64,000 bases of DNA, from the NCBI GenBank assembly GCA_033439795.1, contig JAUTDP010000004.1, positions 2,418,001 through 2,482,000 on the forward strand, in the 5' to 3' direction. Numbering within the stretch: the stretch's first letter is position 1; the number at the start of each line of letters is the position of its first letter. The notes beneath the pieces were generated by a model. It saw only the letters and a list, made by a program, of their open reading frames with translations. It searched no databases and was not told the DNA's origin. Both the position numbers and the translations under genes were made by a program. The DNA comes from Sordaria brevicollis (lineage: Eukaryota > Ascomycota > Sordariomycetes > Sordariales > Sordariaceae). Below are positions 12,029 through 23,999 of this stretch, piece after piece.

Positions 12029-12700
12029 TTAGGCGGCAAAGATAGCCCATTTGGTATAGGAGGGAGCGTTGGGGCCTCCGTTGGCGCACTGCGTTTCTCC
12101 CTCGGCACCAATTCTGCCGTTTGACTGGAATCTGTTGATGGACAGGTCGACGAGGTCCGCGATGTTGCTGCTGCCAAAGTAGGTACCATCCGTGTGGCTG
12201 CTCTTGATACCAAACACGCACGAGCGCGTGATGACAAGTCTGCACCAGTCGCTGGTCCACAAATCCCAGAAGTACGCGGCCTCAAAGTGGCCATTGTCAT
12301 TGCGATAGTAGTCGCGGACGGCTGCGCAATCGCCCACGGAAGGGGAGGCCCCGCTGGTCTTGTTGATCAAGGTGGTGTCGTCGCAGGTGTCTCCATTTCC
12401 CTTCTTATACGAGAGACGCTTGGTCTTGTTGGGGTTGGGGGATGTGCCGTGCGCGTCAACGGAGCGTTTGAAGGCGGGATGGACGAGGACGTTATGGGTG
12501 ACTCCATCCGCGGTAGTGATTGTGTCCTCGACATAGGGCTCGGACTCAACGACGTAGCGGTAGCCATCGGGGGAGACGGCGGTCTGGACCGCGGCCTCGC
12601 CGGTGTTTGCAGCGTCCTTGGGGATGACGGCGCCGGAGGCGAGGGCGGTGGCAGTAATGCCATAGAGGATGGTGGAGGCGCGCATGTTGATGGCTTGCAA
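12029..12700 (-). CDS. Small secreted Hce2-domain (Ecp2-like) protein
   Basis: Single exon, 223 aa from the first ATG, or 217 aa from the second Met (MRASTILYG). A signal peptide (hydrophobic core ~8-24) is followed by a proregion ending near a KR dibasic site at about residue 78, then an Hce2-type domain. Domain landmarks: five cysteines (TCDD, GDCAAV, DWCRLV, SCVFG, TQCANG), the VGDC block, and the closing I-x-x-F-Q-S-N-G-R-I-G-A-x-G segment typical of Hce2. Hce2 proteins are homologues of the Cladosporium effector Ecp2 and are widespread in fungi, including saprotrophs. A role in host necrosis should not be assumed here. It acts outside the cell. No break is seen. Confidence 0.8.
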   Translation of the reverse strand: MQAINMRASTILYGITATALASGAVIPKDAANTGEAAVQTAVSPDGYRYVVESEPYVEDTITTADGVTHNVLVHPAFKRSVDAHGTSPNPNKTKRLSYKKGNGDTCDDTTLINKTSGASPSVGDCAAVRDYYRNDNGHFEAAYFWDLWTSDWCRLVITRSCVFGIKSSHTDGTYFGSSNIADLVDLSINRFQSNGRIGAEGETQCANGGPNAPSYTKWAIFAA

Positions 12701-12813
12701 GTTGAAAGCTGGTCGTAGAAGGATGACTGAGGCTGTCTTTGAGATGAATGGTTGAAGATGTGAATGATGGTGAGGAAACGAGAAGATGATTTTTCGAAAG
12801 GATGTCGGCGCTT

Positions 12814-12819
12814 CTTATA
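12814..12819 (-). promoter_or_regulatory. TATA-like element of the Hce2-domain gene
   Basis: TATAAG on the minus strand, about 115 bp upstream of the ATG at 12700, inside AGTATAAGAAGCG. The spacing would give a leader of roughly 80 nt. This is a sequence match only. Confidence 0.4.
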
Positions 12820-14979
12820 CTTCTCGGACTCCCTCTCCCATGCTTCGGGGTCGACAGTTAGGAGCTCGAAAATTGCATCTCCGCCCTCTCCATGAATGAA
12901 GCACAGTCAGCCTGGATGAGGTTGCCCTCATCGGCTCGTACTTCCAGTCCACATATGGGCAACGTAAGCAACTGGGCAACCACGGTACATGGTGGAGAAA
13001 GTGGCGATGGCATCAAGTCGACTGGGTGTTGCCTCGCTCGTGTATTGTCGGCCGCCAGATGGTTAGCGTTGCTGTGATGTTTCGGGGAAACCTACCTTGT
13101 GTTCATGATGGTAAGCTCGGAGGTGCATGGTCAACGCTGGCATACTTACATGATGGCCCCCAAAAGAGATGGGCAAACTTGATGCAACCTTGTGTTTTCT
13201 CCACAGTCTACGCTGTAGTTTTCACGGGGAAATAGACCTGATTAACGCTGCTCTCATGTCAAGACTTTCCAGTTGTCCAAAATATCGGGTGGTTTTTCTG
13301 AGAGCAACTCAACATTAAGGAACACGGTGAACCTGGTGAATTAGTGGTCGTCACAGTTAAAATCTCTATTGTAACTACCCATGCGTCACACTGCTTGTTA
13401 TTCATTCTTCAAGCCGCTCAGAGTTTCTTTGCACATATAGTCTCTGTGCTGTCGCTCGATGCTCGCCATTGCTACGTTCAAGTTATTACTTTTAATGTAC
13501 GCATGCACTTTTCACCGCCTCGTTGTAGTTAGCATAATAACTTAATCTGCCGCGGCCGCTTTGGGTGGCTGCTTGTCAGTGATCTTCAGGTACAACTTTT
13601 ACACACCGAACGTTTTCGGACTACCTCTACCCACAGTCCCACACAAGCACGTAGCATATGTCCATGGAAACGAAGTCAACTGGATGAAAGAAGCCAAGAC
13701 AATCAATGGGACCTGGTAGCTGCATATTCCTCCTTGGGCATACATGTGTAAAATTACATTGGTCTAACTACATATCAACCCCCATTCACCGACACTTCAT
13801 CTCCGCGTTTTATGCATCATATTCCATTTAACGAATGCCGCTTGGCAACCCACCCCCCAACTTTGCAGGGTCTGATCGACACTGACAGGGCTGAAAAGGA
13901 CGTTACGTACTATGGTATAGTAACATTCACCGATAGACTACATAAGGTGGCGGGATTTCAATGAAACTCAACCTAAGGCACGGTCCGTAGCATTGCTAGC
14001 TGACAGAGGAACAGGGCGGCCGCCGCTATACTACGTAGGCCGGCTGGCTACCTGGGGCTCTCGCACCGAAACCTAACACCGATGGTTGGTACAGTACAAC
14101 TCTTTTTTTTGGTTTTGTTGCCTGTATAGGTGGTACTACGCTAGACACCTGTACAAAGGTAAGCTAGATTGACAACCACTTTCCCTCCTGTTGTGAGGTA
14201 TGTCAAAATCGTCGAAAACAGGGCATGCTTCAAGGTTATTTCTCCGAATTCTTGATCAGTGAAACCACCCCGATAATCTGGCAAACATCATGAAGAACTT
14301 TCTTGGGGGATGGTGTCAGATTAAAGAACCTAGGTGTGAGCGGCTCAGCCGCCCGCCCGCCCGTCTGCCTACCCGCCCGTCCTGATCAAGGGAAAACTCC
14401 GACTAGGGTGTTTATGTAAGGGTAACGACTAGTTTGCCATTGAAGTTATGCACTTCTTTTTTTAGAGAAGAACTCGGCTCTTTGAACGATCGTCGGAGTT
14501 CGGAAACGCTTTGAGACTAGTTATAGTTCTGTTGAAATCGCCGAGGTGGAACACGAGGAACTCTAGAGGACAATTGAGATCGCAAAAAGATGAGACATTC
14601 CCAGATGGGTTACTGAGATTAGTATATCAGGTCTGATCAACGTCGGCAAGAAGAATGTATGTGCATTCTCAGGGCCATGTTACGCAAAGTCTATGGGGAT
14701 ATCTGAAGTGAATTAGATGTGCTCATTTGCAATTTATTACTTTGATCTCTTCGTGGCTTAATAACAGAAGAGGCAAGGTCATTGGTGCATACATCACACC
14801 TACCGCCTCATCCTCATCCTCCTCTTCTGGCCAACAGCTTGTGCCTCTTTCTGTGTAGGCCTGTTACAACGACCCCATAACCGTTTCTTAACCAAGCATA
14901 CAAAGACATCAAGACATAGGGGCAAACCGAACTTCATCCCCAAGAACCCTTCCATGAGCATTCTCCCACTCATCTTCAA
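12820..14979. other. Long intergenic region
   Basis: About 2.1 kb with no convincing gene on either strand. It contains the distal upstream region of the Hce2-domain gene and the 3' flank of the PI31 gene. A GC-rich GCCC-type simple repeat lies near 14347-14382 and a CATCCT-type repeat near 14806-14830. No RNA gene was recognised. Confidence 0.45.
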
Positions 14980-16239
14980 TCAGATGATATCCCCCCCAAA
15001 CCCACCAAATCCTCCACCTCCAAACCCATTGAACCCATTCCCTCCTCTACCACCGCGACCGCCAGGTCTGTTACCTCCAAACCTCGGCGCACCTCCCGGG
15101 CCAACCGGATCCCATCGAGCCCCCGGCGGCGCTTGGTCATCATACCCCCCTTCTCCTCCATCGCCACCACCATGAGGTCCCTGAAAGAGCGGGTCGTCAA
15201 AAGTCGGATGCATCCCACCCGTTCCAAACCCTCCCGGTCCTCTCCCCGCAGGTCTGGGCAAGCCACCATGTGGAGGAACAAAATTGCCCCTGATGGGATC
15301 ATCTGGTCCCAAGCCAGCCGGATAGAGATCACTTCTTCCGTAATCGGCTCTTCCTCCTTGGTTCGGGCCTCCAACGAGACCTGGTAGGGGGATGTTGCGA
15401 GGATGGCGGTTGATCTCGTACTCATCTTCAAAATCCGGCGGCGGGAAGTCTCCAGCTGGGATAGGGCGACGAGCAGGCGGCGGGTCGAGGTCGTGCGGGT
15501 AAGGGTATGGCTGAGCTGGTTCTGGCATGAGCGGTTGCTGAGGATGGGGCTGAGGCTGGCGAGCACCGCCTGCACGACGAGCGGCTTCTTCAATGTCTTG
15601 GCGAACGGCGCGATCATCGGGGCTCTCTTGGTATCCCTCTTTCTGCAAGCCGGGTACAAGACGTTGGATGATATTGAGCTTCAGTAGAGAAACAAGGTCT
15701 GTGATGCGCTCCTCGGAGATGAACACCTTCTTCAACTTCTCGGGCAGGTCGGACCGGTCCTCTTCGCCAGACTGAGAAATAGTGATGCGGATGGGCAAAG
15801 CGGCGGCGGAGATGAAATCCCTGGTAGTGATTTCGACTCTCGCGATACGCTCGTCTCCGACGCCCAAACCGCGGATCTCAATCTTGGATCCCATCCGGTC
15901 GACGCGGATGACGAAGCGCATCGATGATTGCTCGTGCGCGTAGACGAAGCAGTGGCTGCTAAGACTGCGGTTCCAAGTGCTAGGCAAGCGCGGGGCGAGG
16001 GAGGCGCATTCGTCGGATTCCGGCTTGTCTTCGGAGAAACCGAGAAGACGGAAGCCGAGCGAGGTCATGGCGCTGTGGGTGAATAGGGCGACGGCGTCGA
16101 GAGATGAGCTTAGATCTGAGGTGGTGTCGCCTTGGGCGTGCGTGGGAAGGGCGGCGGCCATGCCGTCTAGAAGAGCGGCGGGGCTTAATGGAGGCGCCAT
16201 CGTGGTCGTTGGTGTTGTTTGTTGATTATGTTGATTCAC
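14980..16239 (-). CDS. PI31 / Fub1-type proteasome regulator
   Basis: Single exon, 419 aa. PI31 proteins bind the 20S proteasome and act as inhibitor, adaptor or assembly factor (yeast Fub1). The N-terminal PI31 (FP) domain occupies about residues 18-195: an opening with SSSLDAVALFTHSAMTSLGFRLLG, a central W-x-R block and the closing L-x-L-N-I-I-Q-R-L-V-P-G-L. The C-terminal third is Pro-rich and then Gly/Arg-rich, with the conserved DDPIRGNFVPPHG and HPTFDDPLFQG blocks of the PI31 C-terminal domain. The chain ends in GGDII and lacks a terminal Hb-Y-X tripeptide. The alternative start is Met14. A retrotransposon LTR lies 154 bp upstream of the start codon, so the promoter region is short and abuts heavily mutated DNA. 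Confidence 0.88.
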   Translation of the reverse strand: MNQHNQQTTPTTTMAPPLSPAALLDGMAAALPTHAQGDTTSDLSSSLDAVALFTHSAMTSLGFRLLGFSEDKPESDECASLAPRLPSTWNRSLSSHCFVYAHEQSSMRFVIRVDRMGSKIEIRGLGVGDERIARVEITTRDFISAAALPIRITISQSGEEDRSDLPEKLKKVFISEERITDLVSLLKLNIIQRLVPGLQKEGYQESPDDRAVRQDIEEAARRAGGARQPQPHPQQPLMPEPAQPYPYPHDLDPPPARRPIPAGDFPPPDFEDEYEINRHPRNIPLPGLVGGPNQGGRADYGRSDLYPAGLGPDDPIRGNFVPPHGGLPRPAGRGPGGFGTGGMHPTFDDPLFQGPHGGGDGGEGGYDDQAPPGARWDPVGPGGAPRFGGNRPGGRGGRGGNGFNGFGGGGFGGFGGDII

Positions 16240-16388
16240 TTGGTCGATGCTTGATTTCGGTGAAGTAAGTCGTTGTTGGGTACTGTGATAACTGGACTGG
16301 TATTCGATGCGGTTTGCAAAAGATGAAGTTGGGTGCTGATCGAACGTCGTTGAAGGTCGTTACAAGTTCACGTCATCCGGCGCGGGAG

Positions 16389-16393
16389 GGAGC
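16389..16393. repeat. Target-site duplication GGAGC, left copy (copia-type element)
   Basis: The five bases directly before the left LTR match the five directly after the right LTR (29703-29707). This shows that both ends come from a single insertion. Confidence 0.9.
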
Positions 16394-16581
16394 TGTCAGA
16401 TTAGAGGGCAGACTCGACCAGTAGAAACAGGCTTACGTAAGGCGCCCCAGCCACCAGATTCTGGCTGCAGACCTTCCTAATAGTCTGGGCACCCCCAACT
16501 CGGGTTCTACAGAACTCTTCTAAATATATATATCAATTTTAACCCTTAATTACGATATCCACTTTGCTATGCAATCTAATA
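16394..16581 (+). repeat. Left LTR of the copia-type element (188 bp)
   Basis: Starts TGTCAGATT and ends AATCTAATA, which are inverted repeats once RIP transitions are allowed. It matches 29515-29702 over its full length without gaps. It retains far more G+C than the interior that begins directly after it. Confidence 0.92.
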
Positions 16582-17783
16582 ATTAATAATTTAATTTGTA
16601 ATCTCCGCGCTACGAAAACTTCAATTATATTAATTACAATTATTATTACTATTATTACCGTAATCTATTATATTATTAATTATATTTTAATTAATCGATA
16701 AGGAAGTCGTCGCTAAATAGGTCTACTTAAATTCTATAAATAAATTTAAAGAGTAGAGCGACGAATTTATAGCCTACATTAAGGTTTTAAACTTTATTAA
16801 TTATATATTAGGGGTATAATTAATTCCCTTTAAATTTATAAAATTAATTATTATAAATTATATTATTAAATCGTCCGTCCGCTACTGTATCGAAAAAATT
16901 AGGGAAACCCTTAACGATTTTAAAAATAATACCCTTATTACGCTAATTCTTCTTTATAGCGCTAATAATATTCCTATAAGCGTAAAATTTACTGAAAAAT
17001 CTTTAAAAGAATAAATTAACGACGCTACTACTAAATTTACCGACTTTATTATTATGGGGCTATAGGAGTATAATTATAATATTAATATATTTAATTACCG
17101 GTTTAAAAAATACGAAACTTTTTTAAAGTACCGCGCTATATTTACTAAATAAATACGTAAAATTATTTATTAGGATTATAAATTTAATTACCTCTAAAAT
17201 AACGAAGATTTCCCCTAATAATATTTTACCCTTATTAAAAGGTTATAATACTATCCTAAATAAACTTTTATTAATATTTATAAAGCTTATTACGATTATA
17301 TTAATAAACCCTTAATAATGAAGTTTAAAATAGGAATAATTAAATAGATTAATAATTAAAAAATTATTATAATTAGAATCTAATTCTACGCAATCCTTAA
17401 ATCCCTATTAATTACCGTTTAATTCTACGACTTTATTAAATATCTATACCCTATTCGATTAGGCTAAGCCTCTAACGCCTCGTATTAATACCGTTTATAA
17501 ATCGTTAATAATATTTTCAATTTTTATATTTTATCCGGGGATTTCTATATTAAGGGCTTTAATAATAAAATACTTATAATTATATAGGTTAAATCTAACC
17601 GTAAAAATATTCGTAGGGCGTCCTTTAAAATTAGAAACGATACCTTTAATAAATTAAAGGATATTAATATTAAAGTAGAAAACGTTTAATTTAATAGACC
17701 CTAACGTAATTAGTATAAAAGGAAATACGTAGCGTAAATTAAAGATTTTAAATAGAGTGGAAATTTATTATTATTATTTCGCT

Positions 17784-17825
17784 ATAAAATTTACGAAGAA
17801 GGTATATATATTATTAAATATTATT
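17784..17825 (+). pseudogene. Relic of copia gag CCHC zinc knuckle
   Basis: The plus frame reads Y-K-I-Y-E-E-G-I-Y-I-I-K-Y-Y. Reversing C-to-T/G-to-A damage turns the Tyr codons TAT into TGT (Cys) or CAT (His). This yields C-x2-C-x4-H-x4-C, the retroviral knuckle. It supports the gag assignment and the frame. Confidence 0.55.
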
Positions 17826-18793
17826 AATATTTCTTTTTTAATAGGGCCCTAAACCTTCGTTAGAAGTTTAATTTTAAAGTATAAGCTCGGGTAATTAAAA
17901 ATTTTAATAATAATTTAAAATTCAAAAGGGAAGTCGAAATTTAGAGAAGGGAAATAGTTAAATAATTAATAAATCCTATCCTTAATATTAATAATTAATT
18001 TTAGAATAATTGATTTTCTAATAAAAGTACCGCTATAAACTTTATTCCTATCCCTATTTAAATTTATAAAACTACTATAATATAAATAATACTCTAAATA
18101 GAAGAAGGAAATTTTAATATTTACCCGCTTAAAAATTACGCTCTTCTTAATTTTAGCAATTTTTTATATATATTTAACGAAATTATATATTTCTTCAATT
18201 TCCATTATATACCCTATAATAATAACCTATAGGCTAGAGATTTACGTATTATAATTTAAAATTATAAGGAAGTTACTTTCATTATTAATAGAGAAAACGG
18301 GCTTAAAAAGCTATATCTTTATAATATAACCTTTTACCTTAATTTTATAATTAACTTTATCTCCTTATATTTATTACGTAAATAAAATTTCTTCTAAAAT
18401 TATAAATCACTTAATAATTACTTTCATAATATAAACTAATTATTATTTTACTATTTTAAAACCTATTACCGCTAAATTCTATTTAAAAAACTTCCCTATT
18501 TATTTATTCGGGCGAATTTTTATACCCGTAGGAATATAGTTAATTCTTATATAAATTATAAATACTACTATAAAGACCCCCTTATTTAATATTTTAAATT
18601 AGGGTACTTTAATTTTTAAATACTATTCTATTTTTATAATATATTAGGAACTAAAATCCTATTTAAAAATAAAAAGGAAGAGGACGAAAAAAACCCTAAG
18701 ACCGAATAATATAATATTTATATTTAAATAAAAATTAAATAATAAATTAAGCGAAAATTTAGAAATAAAAGGTATAGGGTTAAAGAACGTTTC

Positions 18794-19560
18794 GCTATAG
18801 ACTTTTTCGATTATAAAGAAAGCTATTGAAATTATATTAATATTATATTTATTACTTATAAATTTATTAAATATATTTAAGAATACTTCCTCTACGACCG
18901 ATTCGCTACTATAATCGCAACTTATTTAAACGACTTCTTTACTCTCCTTAAAATACGATTTAATATTATAATACGAATATTAAAATATAATAACGAAATT
19001 ATAAAATTATAATTACTTTTAAACTTATTAACGTAATATAATATAATTATAAAACCCTTTACCCTATATATTTAAATATAGAACGGAGGTATAGAGCGTT
19101 CGGGAGGTATAATTAAGGATAAAACGCGCGCTATAAATTTAAATACTCGTTTTCCTAAAGATTTTTAATTAGAAATTATTTTTATAATAATGAATTTTAA
19201 TAATTAATCCTTTAAATACCTTTATAATTGGAAATCTCCTTATAAAAAATTCTATACGGCTATTATTAAAAAAATTAATAATAGTAATAATAAAGTTACC
19301 CCCCGTAAATTTAATATCTCCTACTTTCGAATTTATAATTATAAAATATTTATAATAATTATTACCGTTAAGAATAAATAAAATAAATTTTAAAAAATAA
19401 ACCCTAAAGCATAAATTGGATATTTAATCGGTTATACCTTTATAATTATTTACCAAATCTAAAACCCTATTACTAATAAAGTTATTAATATTTATGACAT
19501 TATTTTTAATAAATATACCCTTTTTATTAATAAAATAGAAAAAGAAACCGAATTTTTAAA
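18794..19560 (+). pseudogene. Relic of copia integrase
   Basis: The damaged frame keeps the copia integrase layout: an AIDFFDY block (first catalytic Asp), an LKYNNEI block where the second Asp is expected (GAC to AAC), and N-G-G-I-E-R-S-G-G with the catalytic Glu. It then shows a G-Y-L-I-G-Y-T segment, an IYQI.NPITNKVI segment and D-I-I-F-N, the usual copia integrase C-terminal GKRxxYRL-like and RDVxF-like ending. All stops are TAA or TAG. Confidence 0.7.
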
Positions 19561-19999
19561 ATTTATTTTAAAAGAATTTACCGTTTTATTAAAAAAATAT
19601 ACCGTTAGAGAATAATTATTAAATAATTAATCCCCCTTCGATTTTATAATTAATTATACCGATATAGAAGATACGAATATTTATAACCTTCTAAATTCTC
19701 TTTTTTTTAACCCGATTTAAGAAAGGGAGGTAATAATTATTAAGGAGGTATAAGCCGAAGAAATAATTATTAGAGAAGTAGAAACCGGCGTACCGCTTTT
19801 AAATTCCCTTAATAAAATTATAAATTTAAAAGAAGACCGAATAACTATCGATTATTTCGTTAATTATAATTATCTAATATTACTAAATATATTATTACTA
19901 ATTTCTTTTCTTATAGGGGTATTTATTATAAATTATACTAAATACGCTAAAAAAGAATTATTAAAAAGTTTCGAGCCCTAAAAGGCAATATTCAATATC

Positions 20000-20802
20000 G
20001 GACGTTTTTATTAACTTATAATTATAATATATAGGAAGAAAATTATTAAAATAAAGTTATAACGTTTTATACGCAAAGAAAGGGTAATTATTAAAAATAT
20101 AATCGAATCCTTAATCGCTATTAATAAATTTTAGAGCCTCTACCGTTATTAATTACCGCTAATACTTCATAATTATAAGGATTTCAATAAATATTTTTTA
20201 GGCGACTTTTTTAAGTAAACCGAACGAATTTACTTTAAGAATTATAAATAAATGAAAATTTAAATAGAAATAAACCGTAATAAACTTAGAATTAAAGGTA
20301 AGTAAATCCTCGATTATATATAAATATATACCTATAAATATTTTAAGAATAATTATTTTAATAAGGTTAAAACTCGTTTAATTATACGTAGAAACTAATA
20401 AGTAAAGATTATAAAGTAGGAAATTTATATTTCTACTTTAATAGGAAGGTCCTTTTACACCCTTATAATTATAATTTTATACTTTAACTTTAAATTTATT
20501 TAATAGGACGTAATTAACGCTTTTATAAATATAATAATAAACGAAGAAATTTATATATATATGCCGCTAAATTATTATATTTAAGGGAAGGTATTTAAAA
20601 TCTTTAAAGTATTATATAATTTTCGTCGTTCCTTATTATTATAGTAACGAGAGTTTATAGGGATATTTAAGGCCTTAGGGTTCTACGCAATCTTTAAAAA
20701 TCCTTATATTCTAATTAACAATAGTATTTTAATCTTCTATTATATTAATAATATTATTTTCTATTATTACTTTATTAAGGAGGAAATTGCCTAGTAGTAT
20801 AT
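20000..20802 (+). pseudogene. Relic of copia reverse transcriptase (N-terminal part, disrupted)
   Basis: The active-site tetrad YVDD is visible as Y-I-N-N at 20741-20752 (TAT ATT AAT AAT), preceded by F-Y and followed by I-I-F. GAC-to-AAT and GTC-to-ATT changes are RIP-type. The frame is cut at 20802 by the nested element. Confidence 0.7.
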
Positions 20803-21088
20803 TATTAAGGGATAGCGTTAGCACCGTTAGGTATATAATAAGATATATATTATTGCACGAAGGAAGGGAAGGGAGAAGTATATACGGAGGACTGGATATA
20901 TAAGCGCGAGCCTATACCCTAGTCCGTACACACCCACATAATACTGCACATGACCACAAGTAACCAAATCTAAATTATATCGAATTATAGTATACGTATT
21001 ATAATCGGGAATGGTCGCTAAGGATTTAGGCACTTATATAAGTAGTTAGTACGTATATTAAGTATAGTATAAATATAATCCTATAATA
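20803..21088 (-). repeat. 3' LTR of the nested gypsy element (286 bp)
   Basis: Plus-strand ends are TATTAAGGG and CCTATAATA, damaged forms of TGTTA...TAACA. It aligns gap-free with 28202-28487. Differences are C/T or G/A, and this copy is the more damaged of the pair. Confidence 0.9.
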
Positions 21089-22199
21089 TTATCCCCCTTT
21101 AAAAGAAGTTCGTAGAATTGAAAAAATCTATATATACGTATAATTATAACCTAAAATCCTTTATTAATTTATTAAATACTTTTAACCGTAATATTAACCG
21201 TATTTTAGATTATTTATTTATTAAAAATCGTATAATCTTCGTTATTACTTCTATAAATCCCTCCTCCACCTCCTTTTCGATTAATAATAATTTTATTTTA
21301 AAAATAGTAAATTGTTATACTAAGCGGGCGGAATAGCGGCGTAAAGCGTAGGGTTTAATATTAATATCGGGTTATTCGTTACGAATAGCGGGGTTTATTA
21401 TTAAATATTCTCCTTTTTATTCGAAACAGTCGAAAAATTCCTTAATATAGAACGGTATTAATTTATTAAAATAATCGTAATAAAATTCCTAAAAATGTAC
21501 CTTATAATCGATAACGTTATCGACCTTTTTTTAAATAGGGTCGTAATCGCCCTTCTATTTAATTAAATAATATTAATAACAATTCTCTCCTTTTTATTTA
21601 ATATTTAGCAATTTATTAAATTTTTATTTAATATATTCCTCGTAATCGTCGGTACGAATTATAATTCTACCCTCGTTAATACGGACGTTAAAATCGACGA
21701 CCTAATTAGGGAGACCTTAACCGGTCTAATATTAGACTATCGAAATATAGAAGATTAGCGAATATTTTATATTATTAAGTAATTATAATTTAATGGTATA
21801 TAAATCCGCTTTTAAAATTTTGAATAATTTTTCCTAATGGGGAGAGAATTTAATGTATAAATAATTACTAATTAAATTAAATGTATTAAATAAAATAATA
21901 TCCCCTTTTTTATATTTTATTAAATCGACCCGCTTTTTATTAACGTTCTCTTTATACTAGTCTTAATTATATTTAATTTATTAAATTATAAAATCCTAAA
22001 TTTTATAAAAGTAATCGGCGAATTTATTAACCTTATAATATTCTTCTAATTATACGGGTAATAGTATTAGCGGTAAGGGGTTATAAAGTTCGATACTTAT
22101 ATGGAAATAATAATTATAATTAGCGAAAAAAGGTAATAAATTTATTAATAAGGATATTATATTATTATTAGCGAATTTTATAAAAGGAAGTTATTTAAT

Positions 22200-22570
22200 C
22201 CAATCGGTTTATATTTAATTAATATATAATTAAAGGTATTATTCTATCTCCGCGTTAATATATTTAGTTTAAATATTCGTTTAAAGGTAGAAAGTAGAAG
22301 TTAAAATGCGCTTAATATTTAAACGCTAATATAGGGAAGATTAAAATCGTAATACGAATTAAATACCTCTATCCGAAAAAATAAAGTCTAAAAAGCCGTA
22401 AAGGTAATAAATATAGTCGATAAAACATTCGGCTAATTCTTTTACCGATAATATAACCGTTAATATAAAGTACTATATCTTTATTAGCCGGTTAATAATA
22501 ATATAAATATATTTAAATTCTTAATTAAAGTAGAAATTACCGGGGAGTGGAATAATATAATCGACGAAAA
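22200..22570 (-). pseudogene. Relic of gypsy integrase core
   Basis: The minus-strand frame reads F-V-D-Y-I-I-P-L-P-G, then I-I-I-N-R-L-I-K-I.Y-F-I-L-T. It corresponds to the gypsy integrase V-D-F-I-x-x-L-P and VIVDRLTKMRHF blocks, with Asp-to-Asn and Arg-to-stop changes of RIP type. The first catalytic Asp is intact. Confidence 0.6.
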
Positions 22571-23839
22571 TACAAATTTAAGGAATTAATACAACGGGTA
22601 GGGTTTTAAAAAAGCCGGTGGAATTACGCTTAAGGAATTTAATCTTTATATAAAGTAGGTAAACTTTATAAAATATACGTACGTCGTTAATTATACCCTC
22701 TTAATAAAATTTTTGGAATAAGAATTCGTAGGTAACGTCGCGATTAAAATAGCCTACGTTAAACGAATTATATTAATAATTAATTAATTAAAATTAAAAT
22801 TCTTTATTATAAAGGTCGATTATTATACGGTCGTATTATTTAATAATATTATTAAGGGTAACTTAATATTCGTTAAAGGCTTTATAAAGGATTTTACGAA
22901 TTGAAATTAGTTAATTATAATTATTTAAATCGTTTAGGGCGGAGACCGCTTTTTAAAGGAATACGGAATTTTCGTAATTATTTAGAATAATATCGTCGAT
23001 TAATTTATCTTTATAATCGTTTATTAGGAAGAAGGAATAATAAAAGGCTAGGTCTTCTTCGTCGAAATAACCGTTTACGAATTATAAAGGTTAGAAAAAA
23101 GTACGTTAATAAATAGCGAAATATTTATTTTTAATACCCGCGGGGATATCGTTAAGCTTCCTATTAAGGGTATTAGGGCATAAATTTTTTAATTTTAAAG
23201 TATATTAAATTTAAAAATTAAAATATAATAAGAATTACAATTAATATATATATTATTATATAAATTACTTATTAATTATAAAGGTTTTTAGATTTTTATA
23301 ATCTATTAAAATATTAAATAGTTATTATACTCTTTTAAATTCGGGTTATTACTCCTCTAACGCCTTAATAATAATTAAGAATTCTTTATTATAAACGTTA
23401 TAATTATATTCTTAAGTTATATATTTTGCTAAAAAGTAAGCGATTAGGTATAATATTCCGTTATCGCTATATTATAAAAATATACCCCCTATTACTTAAT
23501 TAAATATATTTATTTTAATTATAGTCTTGTTAATTTAATTATAAATTTTTAATACAAGTTTAGTTGCAAAAGCCTTTTTTAATACGTTAAAAGCGGATTA
23601 ATAATAATCGGATTATAATTATAATATATTTTTCTTTATTAATTCGTATAACGGGGATATTATTATCGAAAATACTTTAATAAAACGCTAGTAGAAATTC
23701 GCGAAGCCGAAGAATTATTAAAGCGATTTTTTAAATTGAGGGGGTATTTAATCGAATACGGTTTTAATTTTATTTAAATCTATTTTAATACCGTTTAGTA
23801 TAATAATTAGGCCGAAGTATTTTATATATTTCGTATAGA

Positions 23840-23999
23840 ATTTATATTTATCGATATTTATATTTAAATTAGTTTTAATTAAGCGTTCGAAGACGTCGTT
23901 AATATATTATTCGTAGTCCTTTTCATTATTAGAATATATAAAGATATTATTAAAATAAGCGGTCGTATAAACGTCGAAAATATTATATAAAATATTATT
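23840..23999 (-). pseudogene. Relic of gypsy reverse transcriptase
   Basis: The minus frame gives T-A-Y-F-N-N-I-F-I-Y-S at about 23964-23931, the damaged form of AYLDDILIYS. It is followed by N-N-E-K-D-Y-E, a stop, Y-I-N-D-V-F-E-R-L-I, matching the helix after the active site. The YLDD codons are at 23957-23946. Confidence 0.7.

Noticed and set aside
14347..14382. GCCC-rich run considered as a regulatory site
   Set aside because: Simple-sequence repeat with no supporting context.
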